The translations under genes were made by a program, and so were the position numbers. Below are positions 7,277 through 16,349 of a stretch of 57,603 nt of DNA, piece by piece (the first letter of the stretch is position 1; every line of letters starts with the position of its first letter). The stretch lies in assembly GCA_002345425.1 (NCBI GenBank), contig DDWA01000009.1:1-57603 (forward strand), in the 5' to 3' direction. The DNA is from Caryophanales bacterium UBA2298. Lineage in GTDB: Bacteria > Bacillota_I > Bacilli_A > Izemoplasmatales > Hujiaoplasmataceae. The notes beneath the pieces were generated by a model. The model was not told where the DNA came from. It saw only the letters and a list, made by a program, of their open reading frames with translations, and searched no databases.

Positions 7277-8710
7277 ATGGAAAATAATTATGATGTAATA
7301 ATTGTAGGTGCAGGTCCCGCAGGAATAATGTGCGCTTATGAATTAACTGAGAAAAACAAAAATTTAAAAATATTATTATTAGACAAAGGACATGAAATAT
7401 ATTTAAGAAAATGTCCTATTATGGATAAAAAAATAGACAAATGCCCCGTTCAAAAGAACGGTTTTGTTGCGTGCAATCCTTACTGTTCAATAACCAACGG
7501 TTTTGGTGGAGCTGGAGCTTACTCTGATGGAAAATTTAACATAACCAGTGAGTTTGGCGGTTGGATGGATGAATATCTTGATGCGGATATAATTTTAGAC
7601 TTGATTCGTTACGCAGATGAGATTAATTTGAAGTTTGGAGCACCTAAGCATGTAACTAACCCTAATACCGATAAAGTTAAAGAAATCGAAAAAAGAGGTT
7701 TAGCGGTTGGGTTAAAATTACTAAGATCTGAATTGAGACATTTAGGAACAGAAATTAACTTGCAAGTTTTAAAAAATCTATATGAAGATTTAAAAACAAA
7801 AATTGATATGGCTTTTAAAACAGAAGTTAAAAATATTATTGTTGAAAACGAACAAATAAAAGGTGTTGTTTTAATTAATGAAAATAAAATATTTGCTGAT
7901 AAAGTTGTGATAGTTCCTGGAAGAGACGGCTCTTATTGGCTAAGCAATTTAGCTAATGAACATAATATTTCAATGAAATCAAATCATGTAGATATAGGTG
8001 TTAGATTAGAAACAAACAATGAAATTATGGAAGAAATTAACGAACATCTTTATGAAGGAAAATTTATTTATAGAACTCAAGTAGGATCGACTGTAAGAAC
8101 GTTTTGTTCAAATCCTAGCGGACATGTTGTTATTGAAAATCATAGTGGAACTATGTTGGCTAACGGACACGCATATAGCGATAATTCTTTAGGATCAAAA
8201 AACACTAATTTTGCCTTACTTGTTTCTCATAAATTTACCGAACCTTTTAATCAACCAAATGAGTTTGCTCATGGTGTTTCTAAATTAGCTAATATGTTAA
8301 GTAATGGTTCAATCATTGTACAAAGGTTCGGAGACCTACAGAGAGGTCGTAGGTCAACTCATAAACGAATTAGCGAAGGATTTGTAACTCCGACATTAAA
8401 AGAAGCTGTGCCCGGAGATTTGGGGTTAGTTTTACCATATAAAACAATGAAGTCAATCATAGAAATGATTGAAGCTTTAGATCATATAACTCCTGGAGTT
8501 GCTTCTGAACACACATTATTATATGGTGTTGAAGCAAAATTTTATTCAGCGAGACCAGAAGTTAATAATAAATTTGAATCTAAAATAAAAGGATTATACT
8601 TTGGTGGAGATGGTGCTGGAATCACTAGAGGATTAGCTCAGGCTAGCGCTAATGGAATTTGGATTGCTAGAGATATAGTTGACAAAAAAAATGAGGAAAT
8701 TAATGGGTAA
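7277..8710 (+). CDS. FAD-dependent dehydrogenase (COG2509 type)
   Basis: This 477-residue flavoprotein begins with a dinucleotide-binding strand and glycine motif VGAGPAGIMCAYEL. It carries a Cys-rich insert (CPIMDKKIDKCPV, then CNPYC), a glycine-rich FGGAGAYSDGKFN, and a C-terminal FAD closure GLYFGGDGAGITRGLAQA. This layout matches the uncharacterised FAD-dependent dehydrogenase group common in Firmicutes. The substrate is unknown. The Cys pairs might bind metal or take part in redox chemistry, which is inference. It shares its last eight bases with purA, so the two are translationally linked. Confidence 0.85.
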   Translation: MENNYDVIIVGAGPAGIMCAYELTEKNKNLKILLLDKGHEIYLRKCPIMDKKIDKCPVQKNGFVACNPYCSITNGFGGAGAYSDGKFNITSEFGGWMDEYLDADIILDLIRYADEINLKFGAPKHVTNPNTDKVKEIEKRGLAVGLKLLRSELRHLGTEINLQVLKNLYEDLKTKIDMAFKTEVKNIIVENEQIKGVVLINENKIFADKVVIVPGRDGSYWLSNLANEHNISMKSNHVDIGVRLETNNEIMEEINEHLYEGKFIYRTQVGSTVRTFCSNPSGHVVIENHSGTMLANGHAYSDNSLGSKNTNFALLVSHKFTEPFNQPNEFAHGVSKLANMLSNGSIIVQRFGDLQRGRRSTHKRISEGFVTPTLKEAVPGDLGLVLPYKTMKSIIEMIEALDHITPGVASEHTLLYGVEAKFYSARPEVNNKFESKIKGLYFGGDGAGITRGLAQASANGIWIARDIVDKKNEEING

Positions 8711-9986
8711 AAGAGTAGTTGTCATCGGAAGCCAATGGGGTGACGAAGGAAAAGGAAAAATAACTGATTTTCTAGCAGAAAAAGCAGATGTAGTTGTTAG
8801 AAGTCAAGGTGGAAACAACGCAGGACATACGATTATATTTAATAATCGTAAGTTTGCTTTACATCTTATTCCTTCAGGAATTTTCAACCCTAATATTATA
8901 AACATAATGGCTAACGGAATGGTTATTAATCCAATAGCTTTATTAGAAGAGCTAGAAATACTTAAAAAAGAAGGAATAACGAACTTTAAATTATTTATAT
9001 CAAATAGAGCCCATGTAGTTATGCCATATCACGTTGAACTAGATGCTTTATATGAAGAACTCCTAGACGATGAGGCGGTTGGAACCACAAAAAAAGGTAT
9101 TGGACCAGCTTATATGGATAAAGTAGCGAGAATAGGGATTAGAATTTCTGATTTAATAAATCCTGAATCATTGAAAAAGAGATTAAACATTAATCTCAAA
9201 TTTACAAATATGATTTTAAAAGCTAATAATAGAAAAAATTTTGATTTAGATGATTTATATAAAGAATTTTTAAGTTTAGGTGAAATTTTCAAACCTTATA
9301 TAACTGATACATCTGTTTTACTAAATAGATTAATTCAAGAAGATAAAAACATTCTTTTTGAAGGAGCCCAAGGCAGCATGCTATGCGTTGATCACGGAAC
9401 ATATCCTTATGTTACATCCTCTTCACCAACAGCTGCTTCTGTACCGCTTAATTCAGGAATTAGCCCAGATCTAATAACAGATGTAATTGGTGTAACAAAA
9501 GCCTACACAACCAGAGTTGGTGAAGGAGTTTTTCCAACAGAATTTAAAGATGATATAGCTCTAAGAATTAGAGAAGTTGGAAAAGAATATGGAACTACCA
9601 CAAAAAGATCAAGAAGAATAGGTTGGTTAGATATGGTAGTATTAAAACACGTAAAAAGGATTAATGGATTAAACAATTTAAGTATAATGTTACTAGACGT
9701 TTTAACAGGAATCAAAGAATTAAAAATTTGTGTAAGTTATAATTTGGATGGCAAAGAAATTGATTACATTCCAGCTGATTATAAAGAATATGAAAGATGT
9801 ACTCCGAACTATATAGTTTTACCTGGATGGAGTGAAGATATCGCCAAAACAGAAAGCTTTTCGGATTTACCCGAAAACTGTAAAAACTATTTAAATATGA
9901 TTGAAAACATTTTGAAGACAAAGGTTACTATTATTTCTGTTGGTCCTGACAGGAAACAAACAGTAACTTTAAAAAATATATTTTAG
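8703..9986 (+). CDS. purA: Adenylosuccinate synthetase
   Basis: PurA joins IMP and aspartate using GTP, the first committed step to AMP. The 427 residues contain the N-terminal GSQWGDEGKGK P-loop, the NNAGHT segment and the central VGTTKKGIGPAY region of the family. The ATG at 8703 is preferred over an in-frame upstream start, because it gives MGKRVVVIG directly and GAGGA lies just before it. The second AMP-branch enzyme, purB, is encoded at 19977-21272 in this window. Confidence 0.96.
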   Translation: MGKRVVVIGSQWGDEGKGKITDFLAEKADVVVRSQGGNNAGHTIIFNNRKFALHLIPSGIFNPNIINIMANGMVINPIALLEELEILKKEGITNFKLFISNRAHVVMPYHVELDALYEELLDDEAVGTTKKGIGPAYMDKVARIGIRISDLINPESLKKRLNINLKFTNMILKANNRKNFDLDDLYKEFLSLGEIFKPYITDTSVLLNRLIQEDKNILFEGAQGSMLCVDHGTYPYVTSSSPTAASVPLNSGISPDLITDVIGVTKAYTTRVGEGVFPTEFKDDIALRIREVGKEYGTTTKRSRRIGWLDMVVLKHVKRINGLNNLSIMLLDVLTGIKELKICVSYNLDGKEIDYIPADYKEYERCTPNYIVLPGWSEDIAKTESFSDLPENCKNYLNMIENILKTKVTIISVGPDRKQTVTLKNIF

Positions 9987-10000
9987 AAAAGAGTGTGGAT

Positions 10001-11233
10001 ATGAAAAGAATCGTTGGGAAGCATGCTGAATACAAAAAATTAGAATCAAATATTTTGCAAATATCTCAAGAAGCTAAAGCAGCAAAAAAACAATTTGCAG
10101 ATGTAATTGATGCAACAGTAGGTATGCTTCATCAAGAGGAAGGTAATGTTTTTAAGTTTCAAACTGTTGATGAGGTACTTCATAATTTAAGCGACTCAGA
10201 AACTTATCATTATGCTCCTGTAAGAGGAACAAAAGACTTTACAGAGGGGGTTTTTAATTGGGTTTTTGGTGAAAACGCTGAAATGATTAGAAAGAATTTT
10301 AAGTATAGCGTTATACCTACTACTGGTGGTAGCGGAGCAATTTCAAATTCATTTTATAATTTTAATGATTTTAATCAGAAAGTTCTATTACCTAATTATT
10401 ATTGGTCCCCGTATCAAAATTTTGCTTTGGAAGCCAATGTTGATCTTAAAACATTTTTAATGTATGATGAGAACTTTAAATTTAACGTTACTGATTTTAA
10501 AGAAAAAGCGCTAGAATTAGCTAAAGAGCAAAATAGACTTTGCGTTTTATTGAATGACCCAAGTAACAATCCAACAGGCCTTTGTATGACTAAAAACGAT
10601 TGGCATGAGGTAATTAACACGCTAAACGAAGTAAATCGATTAGATATTCCGGTAATTCTAATACATGATATTGCTTATATAGATTACCAATTAAAAGACA
10701 ATAAATATTCTCGAGAAATTTTTGAAACATATCAAAACCTTGATGAAGACATTTTAGCCATTGTAGTTTTTTCTGGATCCAAAACCTTTTCTTTATATGG
10801 TTTCAGAGTTGGAGCGCAAATAGGTTTATCAAAATCTCAAGATGTAGTAGATAATTTTGTTAGAGTCGGCGATTATTCTGTAAGAGGACGGTTTTCAAGC
10901 GTTTCTCAACCTGGAATTAATATAATTGGCAAAATATTTACTCACAATGATTTTAAAAAACGTTTTGAAAACGAAATGAATACTGCAAGAAATTTACTTA
11001 AAGCAAGAGCTAATTTATTTTTGGAGGAAGCCGAAAAAAATAATTTGGAGATATTACCATATTGCGGAGGCTTCTTTATAAGCGTTCCTACAAAAAATAA
11101 AAATATCTTCAAAGATTTAGTGAATGACCACGTATTTGTAATACCTATGCAAGATATTATAAGAGTTGCTATATCATCTCTATCTATTCAAGACATCCCT
11201 AATTTAGTTAAAAAAATTAAAAAGCATATATAA
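10001..11233 (+). CDS. Class I/II PLP aminotransferase, aromatic/aspartate type
   Basis: This 410-residue PLP enzyme has the fold-type I order: a Gly-rich cofactor loop TTGGSGAISNSFYNF, the NDPSNNPTG substrate segment, an Asp-x-x-Tyr pair in IHDIAYIDYQ, and the PLP-lysine motif GSKTFSLYGFRVG. Sequence style is closest to the aspartate/aromatic aminotransferases. Its position beside the converging aro/tyrA operon suggests it makes Tyr or Phe from the keto acid, which is inferred. ATG 10001 is preferred over the GTG six bases earlier, because the GAG-containing ribosome site fits it better. Alternatively it serves aspartate metabolism with purA. Confidence 0.85.
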   Translation: MKRIVGKHAEYKKLESNILQISQEAKAAKKQFADVIDATVGMLHQEEGNVFKFQTVDEVLHNLSDSETYHYAPVRGTKDFTEGVFNWVFGENAEMIRKNFKYSVIPTTGGSGAISNSFYNFNDFNQKVLLPNYYWSPYQNFALEANVDLKTFLMYDENFKFNVTDFKEKALELAKEQNRLCVLLNDPSNNPTGLCMTKNDWHEVINTLNEVNRLDIPVILIHDIAYIDYQLKDNKYSREIFETYQNLDEDILAIVVFSGSKTFSLYGFRVGAQIGLSKSQDVVDNFVRVGDYSVRGRFSSVSQPGINIIGKIFTHNDFKKRFENEMNTARNLLKARANLFLEEAEKNNLEILPYCGGFFISVPTKNKNIFKDLVNDHVFVIPMQDIIRVAISSLSIQDIPNLVKKIKKHI

Positions 11234-11272
11234 AAAAACTGTAAGGTTTCAATGACCTTACAGTTTATTTTT
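11232..11272. terminator. Bidirectional terminator between convergent genes
   Basis: A 12-bp stem (11237-11248 with 11255-11266) has an A-run before it and a T-run after it. It therefore serves both the aminotransferase gene and the small minus-strand gene facing it. Confidence 0.85.
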
Positions 11273-11282
11273 TTAAAAATAA

Positions 11283-11498
11283 TTAATCAGCTAAAAAAGT
11301 AACTTTTCCGTGTAGTACTAATGTAACAATATCAATAATAAATAAAGGCCAACCAAGTATTAACCATAATATACCGGCAATTAAATGACCTTTTGCAATT
11401 CTATAAATGCCATAAACAATCCAATCAGCGAAAGGCAAGGCTAAAATAATCTTAACAATTAATGGAAGTCCATCAATCATTTTTACATATTCGTTCAT
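11283..11498 (-). CDS. Small two-helix membrane protein
   Basis: This 71-residue protein has two hydrophobic segments (about 13-32 and 38-62), the first ending in DWIVYGIYRIAKGH. Comparable small proteins occur in Erysipelotrichia and Mollicute-like genomes, but I recognise no named family. The organisation resembles a TM2-like small protein without its signature. It has its own extended -10 promoter and terminator, so it is transcribed alone. No function is proposed. Confidence 0.7.
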   Translation of the reverse strand: MNEYVKMIDGLPLIVKIILALPFADWIVYGIYRIAKGHLIAGILWLILGWPLFIIDIVTLVLHGKVTFLAD

Positions 11499-11522
11499 TT
11501 CTTAATCCCCCTTTTTAAGGTC

Positions 11523-11531
11523 ATTATACCA
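11523..11531 (-). promoter_or_regulatory. Extended -10 promoter of small membrane protein gene
   Basis: On the minus strand TGG precedes TATAAT (11523-11528), with TTTATT about 16 bases further upstream as a weak -35. An AAGGGGG ribosome site follows. Confidence 0.55.
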
Positions 11532-11544
11532 CTTGCTATAAAAT

Positions 11545-11580
11545 AATAAAAGAAACTTTAGATAAATTACTCTAAAGTTT
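11545..11580 (-). terminator. Terminator at the end of the aro operon
   Basis: On the minus strand a 10-bp stem (11571-11580 with 11553-11562) overlaps the aroF stop codon and is followed by a T-rich tract. The stem is AT-rich, so efficiency is uncertain. Confidence 0.6.
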
Positions 11581-12583
11581 TGTTTATTGCTTCTGCAACT
11601 TTTTTACATTTTACTACTAAACTTTTGAACTTTTCTGGCTTTAAAGATTGTTGTCCATCACTTAATGCTGTTTCAGGTGTCTGATGCACTTCTATAATTA
11701 AACCATCGGCTCCAGCAGCAATCGCAGCTAGTGAAAGTGATTCAATATATTCCCATCTACCTGCAGCGTGTGAGGGATCTACAATAATTGGAAGATGTGA
11801 CAATTTTTTTATTACGGCAATAGAAGATATATCGAGAGTATTTCTAGTAGAAGATTCATAAGTTCTAATACCTCTTTCGCACAAAATTACATTGCTATTT
11901 CCACCGGCCAAAATATATTCAGCCGACATCAACCACTCTTCAATCGTGTTAGCTATACCTCTTTTTAAGAGAATAGGTTTGTTAATTTTACCTAATTCTT
12001 TTAATAGAGCAAAATTTTGCATATTCCGAGCTCCAACTTGAATCAAATCGACATTTTTGATAAACAAATCAATATCTTCAATGCTCATTATTTCACTGAC
12101 AACTGGAATATTATATTTAATTTTAGCATCATGTAAAATCTCTAAACCCTCCTCTTCTAGGCCTTGGAATGAGTAAGGGCTAGTCCTAGGTTTATAAGCT
12201 CCACCTCTTAAAATCTTCGCTCCTGCTTCTTGAACTAAAGGAGTGATTTCATCAATTTGATTTTTAGATTCCACTGCACATGGGCCACCGATGATGACTA
12301 CATTATTGCCGCCAATTTTAATTCCACTTACATTAACAATAGTATTTTCAGGCTTAAATTTACGGTTAACTTTTTTGAAAGGTTCTTGTACCCTTAAAAC
12401 TGTATCAATATATTCGTAAGCATATAAACTATTAGGGTCAATTGTTGTTGTATCACCGATTACACCAATAATGACAGTGGATTTACCAAAACTTTCATGA
12501 ATTTCAAAACCCTTGTCAATTAAATGCTGTTCAATTTCTAATATTTCTTCTGGTGTAACGTTATTTTTTAATTTAATTATCAT
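11567..12583 (-). CDS. aroF: DAHP synthase, AroF/Bacillus type with regulatory domain
   Basis: This enzyme condenses phosphoenolpyruvate and erythrose 4-phosphate, the entry step of the shikimate pathway. The 338 residues have an N-terminal ferredoxin-like domain (about 1-75) of the kind that binds Tyr or Phe for feedback control, then the TIM-barrel. Visible barrel motifs are GPCAVES, GAYKPRTSPYSFQG, a VGARNMQNF segment, KRG and the metal-site VDPSHAAGR. No fused chorismate mutase is present. It is the last gene of the operon and starts three bases after the aroQ stop codon. Confidence 0.95.
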   Translation of the reverse strand: MIIKLKNNVTPEEILEIEQHLIDKGFEIHESFGKSTVIIGVIGDTTTIDPNSLYAYEYIDTVLRVQEPFKKVNRKFKPENTIVNVSGIKIGGNNVVIIGGPCAVESKNQIDEITPLVQEAGAKILRGGAYKPRTSPYSFQGLEEEGLEILHDAKIKYNIPVVSEIMSIEDIDLFIKNVDLIQVGARNMQNFALLKELGKINKPILLKRGIANTIEEWLMSAEYILAGGNSNVILCERGIRTYESSTRNTLDISSIAVIKKLSHLPIIVDPSHAAGRWEYIESLSLAAIAAGADGLIIEVHQTPETALSDGQQSLKPEKFKSLVVKCKKVAEAINKTLE

Positions 12584-12586
12584 AAT

Positions 12587-13015
12587 TTAATCCTCTTCAC
12601 TTAAGTATTTTATTGCGTCTATATAACTTTCAAAACCTTTACCAAAAAATTGTTGTTCACAAGCGTCTTTAATTACAGAAATTTTTCTAAAAGATTCTCT
12701 TTTGTAAATATTGGAAAGATGTACTTCTACCTTCTTAATATTAATTGACAAAAGACAATCATAAATAGCGTATGAATAATGAGTAAAAGCAGCTGGATTG
12801 ATAATTATAGCTGAAAATCGATGAAAATTATCCTGAATCAAATCAATAATTTCTCCTTCATGATTTGATTGATATATTTCAAAATAATGGCCTTTTTCTT
12901 TTCCGTAGTCTAAAAGAAAATTAACTAAATCGTTATATGATTTAGTTCCATAAATATCCGGCTCTCTTTTCCCTAAAAAATTTAAGTTTGGGCCATTAAT
13001 AATTAAGATATTCAT
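12587..13015 (-). CDS. aroQ: 3-dehydroquinate dehydratase, type II
   Basis: AroQ removes water from 3-dehydroquinate, step three of the shikimate pathway. The 142 residues start with the type II signature ILIINGPNLNFLGKREPDIYG and continue with SNHEGEIID and the INPAAFTHYSYAI active-site region. A conserved VHLSN follows. The length suits the dodecameric type II family. The gene overlaps the end of the aroE-aroK fusion by 20 bases. Confidence 0.95.
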   Translation of the reverse strand: MNILIINGPNLNFLGKREPDIYGTKSYNDLVNFLLDYGKEKGHYFEIYQSNHEGEIIDLIQDNFHRFSAIIINPAAFTHYSYAIYDCLLSINIKKVEVHLSNIYKRESFRKISVIKDACEQQFFGKGFESYIDAIKYLSEED

Positions 13016-14246
13016 TGATTTTCTCCTTTATCTCATTAATATGATACACTGTATCTTTCTTAATATCAATTATTATGTCGCTAGCTTTTTTATATAATGG
13101 CATTCTTTCCTCGGCGATTCTAATAATATCATTGCTATTTTTTATTAAAGGACGGCCTTTTATAATCTTTTCTGCTATTTTTTTAGGATTTTTATTTAAA
13201 AAAACAATTATGCCATTCTGTTTTAATAACTCGATGTTGATATCCCTTTTTATTGCTCCACCACCGGTTGAAATTATACAGTTATGTTGTTTGAATAAAA
13301 TTTTAATGATTTCAGTTTCAACCATTCTAAATTGAGCTTCTGAATTTAATTGAAAATAATCATAAATGCTCATATCAATAACCTTTTCAATTTCTTGATC
13401 TGTATCATATAGTTTTTTGTTTAATTTGGATTCAAATAATTTAGCATATTTGCTTTTTCCGCTTAATGGTAAGCCTATAAAAACTAAATTATAGGTGTTT
13501 TTTAACATTTTTTTATAAACTCTATTTGCTACATTTAAAGGTAACTCAATATTAAAAAACAATTCATGAGCTCTTTTGGCTTGCATAACTAACATAAATA
13601 AACCATCAATTGTTTTTATGTCATGCTTTTGAGCCTCTATTAATAATCTAGTTCTTAAAGGATTATAAATTAAATCTATAACTAATTCAATATGTTTGAA
13701 AATTGATAGATCAACCAACAAATCATCTTCGTTATGTGGGTACATTCCGACAGGTGTAGTGTTAATCATAATATCAAACTTATCATAATTTTGATAATTT
13801 TTATAGTAATCGTCCAAAACATTCTTTTTTGTTCTGCAGAGTCTCACAATCCGATTTGCTTTTAATGTTTCAAGCGCCAAAACAACCGTGTTTGAGACTG
13901 AACCATTACCCAAAACTATAACATTTTTTTCTTCGATATTAATATGATTAAAAGCAATCATTTCCATAAAACCATAATAATCAGTATTATAACCAATATA
14001 ACGTTTTTCTCTCATAACCACCGTATTAACCGAGTTAGTTTTTTTTGCTAAGTCATCTATTTCATCTAGATACTCTATACAGTCGTTTTTGTAAGGAATT
14101 GTTACATTGAATCCCAATAATTTTTTGTTTTCAAAAATATTTTTTAAATTATTTGTGTTTATAAGTTCATATTTTTCATTTCCAAAAGCATTATGGATTT
14201 CTTTTGAAAAACTATGACTTAGATTTTTTCCCACCAAGCCATACAT
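12996..14246 (-). CDS. aroE-aroK: Fused shikimate dehydrogenase-shikimate kinase
   Basis: One 416-residue reading frame covers two steps. Residues 1 to about 250 are AroE: a substrate site in LVGKNLSHSFSK, the catalytic-Lys segment GFNVTIPYKND, an NTDYYGF segment, and an NADP Rossmann loop VLGNGSVSNTV. The rest is AroK, with Walker A GLPLSGKS, the DTDQEIE shikimate-binding Asp, and ISTGGGAIKR. Key residues of both domains are present, so both are probably active. ATG 14246 overlaps the aroC stop by one base. A TTG four codons upstream is possible but poorly spaced from any ribosome site. Confidence 0.92.
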   Translation of the reverse strand: MYGLVGKNLSHSFSKEIHNAFGNEKYELINTNNLKNIFENKKLLGFNVTIPYKNDCIEYLDEIDDLAKKTNSVNTVVMREKRYIGYNTDYYGFMEMIAFNHINIEEKNVIVLGNGSVSNTVVLALETLKANRIVRLCRTKKNVLDDYYKNYQNYDKFDIMINTTPVGMYPHNEDDLLVDLSIFKHIELVIDLIYNPLRTRLLIEAQKHDIKTIDGLFMLVMQAKRAHELFFNIELPLNVANRVYKKMLKNTYNLVFIGLPLSGKSKYAKLFESKLNKKLYDTDQEIEKVIDMSIYDYFQLNSEAQFRMVETEIIKILFKQHNCIISTGGGAIKRDINIELLKQNGIIVFLNKNPKKIAEKIIKGRPLIKNSNDIIRIAEERMPLYKKASDIIIDIKKDTVYHINEIKEKINEYLNY

Positions 14247-15340
14247 TATTGAAGCCAAGCCTTCTTATTGTCAAACAACAAAAGGTCCAAAACAGCAAAA
14301 TTTAATACTGCATTAACAACATGAACTACCCTTGATACAATTTGCGGATCGTGTCTTCCTTCGATTTTTAATTCTACATTTTCATGAGTATTTATATTGA
14401 TAGATTTTTGTGGCTTACCTATTGACGAAGTCGGCTTAATTGCTAGTCGCAAAATTATTGGGTTGCCATTAGATAATCCGCCAAGAATGCCACCGTTGTT
14501 ATTTGATAAAATATTAACTTTATTGTTTATATATTCATATTGATCATTTGCTTCAGAACCATTTAGTCTAGCAAGATTAAATCCCTCACCAAACTCCACA
14601 CCTTTAACAGCTGGAATTGAAAACAGCAGTGAGGATAGATAACTTTCTAAAGACAAAAATAAAGGTTCGCCTACTCCGATTGGCAGATTGATGACGGTTG
14701 ATTCTATCGTTCCGCCTAAAGAATCAGAAGCATTAGAAGTCTTTATTATTAAATCTTCCATTTTACTTTTTATATCTTGGTTAATAAGTGGAAAATAAGA
14801 TTTGTTTAAACCTTGTATCAAATTAATATCAATGTTATTTTTATCAAAAGAATTATCATAAATATTCTTTATACTTTCTATATGGGAAGAGACATAGATG
14901 TTTTTGGACTGTAAGATTTGCTGACAGATAGAGCCAACAATTATCCATAGAACAGTTAGCCTTCCGGAAAAAATACCGCCTCCAGATTTATCATTGAAAT
15001 TATTGTATTTTACAAAAGCAGGGTAATCAGCATGACCAGGTCGAACAATGTTATTTAATTCCTGATAATCATCTTTTTTGGTATTATTGTTCGGAATTAA
15101 AAACGTTAATGCTCCCCCGGTTGAGAATCCGTTTTTAAAACCAGATATAACTTTATAATCGTCTAATTCAACTCTTTTAGTAGATAATGAATTTTGTGGA
15201 CGTCTTTTATTAAGATTAAAGTTAATTAAATCAAAATCTATTTCAATTCCTGCGGGAATCTGATCAATAACTAAACCTAAAAAATCTCCATGAGATTCTC
15301 CAAAAAAAGTTATTTTGATATTATTACCGATATTATTCAC
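14246..15340 (-). CDS. aroC: Chorismate synthase
   Basis: AroC converts EPSP to chorismate and needs reduced FMN. The 364 residues contain the N-terminal FGESHG signature, the RRPQNSLSTKR segment, RPGHADYPAF, and the C-terminal GRHDPQIVSR motif. Translation starts with GTG at 15340, with GGAGGT seven bases before it. The flavin reductase-like gene that diverges from this operon (18607) might supply reduced flavin, a speculation from position only. Confidence 0.95.
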   Translation of the reverse strand: MNNIGNNIKITFFGESHGDFLGLVIDQIPAGIEIDFDLINFNLNKRRPQNSLSTKRVELDDYKVISGFKNGFSTGGALTFLIPNNNTKKDDYQELNNIVRPGHADYPAFVKYNNFNDKSGGGIFSGRLTVLWIIVGSICQQILQSKNIYVSSHIESIKNIYDNSFDKNNIDINLIQGLNKSYFPLINQDIKSKMEDLIIKTSNASDSLGGTIESTVINLPIGVGEPLFLSLESYLSSLLFSIPAVKGVEFGEGFNLARLNGSEANDQYEYINNKVNILSNNNGGILGGLSNGNPIILRLAIKPTSSIGKPQKSININTHENVELKIEGRHDPQIVSRVVHVVNAVLNFAVLDLLLFDNKKAWLQ

Positions 15341-15356
15341 AATTTATACCTCCAAT

Positions 15357-16340
15357 TTACAAGTCTCCAAATTTTATGTTTTTAATATAAGCATTGCCAA
15401 TGTTTTCCAATAACACAAAATCGATACCTTCTGTTTTGGCCTTTTTATCTCTTTTTATATAGTCGATAAGTTCTTCTTTAGTTGCTGAATCTTTTATTGG
15501 TAAAGAAAATTTTTGTAAAATTAAGCTTAATTCCTCAGCGATATCTTTGTTTACTACTTTCATCATTCCTAGAGCTACAGCTTCTCCGTGCAAATACTTA
15601 TCATAGTTATAATAAGATTCGTAAGCGTGACCATAAGTATGACCAAAATTTAGAATATGTCTTTTTTGATTATCATATTCATCTTCTTCAACATAAGCTT
15701 TTTTTATCATTATTGAATCATAAATTAGCTTTTCTAAATTATTATAAACATCTTTATTTTTAATATAATTGAACAGTTCTCGAGAATGAATCATTCCATA
15801 CTTTATCATTTCAGCCATGCCGTTATTAAAATGTCTTTCTGGTAATGTTTCTAAAGTTGCTGGATCAATTAACACTAATTTTGGTGGGTAAATTTGTCCG
15901 ACTGAATTTTTAATATTGCCAACATTAATTGCGACCTTTCCACCAATAGAAGAATCTATCTGTGCTAAAAGTGTAGTTGGAATTTGAATATAAGGAACTC
16001 CTCGGTAAAGAGTTGAACTAATAAAACCAGCTAAATCTCCCGTAACGCCTCCACCCAAAGCAATTATTGTTGTTTCTTTGGTTATAGATTTGTCTATTAA
16101 CAAGTTAATTATACGAAAATATTCCTCAAATGATTTTGATTTTTCACCTTCTGGAAATTTTATAATTAAAGAATTTTTGATTTTAGATGAAACTTTTTTA
16201 ATGATTTTTTCTGGTATATTATCATCAGAAATTATTACATAACTTTTTTCTACATCAATGTAATCTTCAATATTATCTAGTAAATCTTTTTTTATAAAAA
16301 CATTATAGTCAAAACGACTCGATTTAACTGTTATTTTCAT
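15357..16340 (-). CDS. aroB: 3-dehydroquinate synthase
   Basis: AroB cyclises DAHP to 3-dehydroquinate with NAD and a divalent metal. The 327 residues show the NAD-binding PEGEKSKSFEEY and ALGGGVTGDLAGF segments, PTTLLAQIDSSIGGK, and metal-site histidines in LNFGHTYGHAYES and YLHGEAVALG. The ATG at 16340 is chosen over the upstream GTG/ATG pair because AGGTG lies six bases before it. The region between it and aroA is only nine bases. Confidence 0.95.
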   Translation of the reverse strand: MKITVKSSRFDYNVFIKKDLLDNIEDYIDVEKSYVIISDDNIPEKIIKKVSSKIKNSLIIKFPEGEKSKSFEEYFRIINLLIDKSITKETTIIALGGGVTGDLAGFISSTLYRGVPYIQIPTTLLAQIDSSIGGKVAINVGNIKNSVGQIYPPKLVLIDPATLETLPERHFNNGMAEMIKYGMIHSRELFNYIKNKDVYNNLEKLIYDSIMIKKAYVEEDEYDNQKRHILNFGHTYGHAYESYYNYDKYLHGEAVALGMMKVVNKDIAEELSLILQKFSLPIKDSATKEELIDYIKRDKKAKTEGIDFVLLENIGNAYIKNIKFGDL

Positions 16341-16349
16341 ATTCATCAC

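Noticed and set aside
9995..10000. GTG start for the aminotransferase
   Set aside because: The ribosome site would be only about one base away; the ATG at 10001 has normal spacing.
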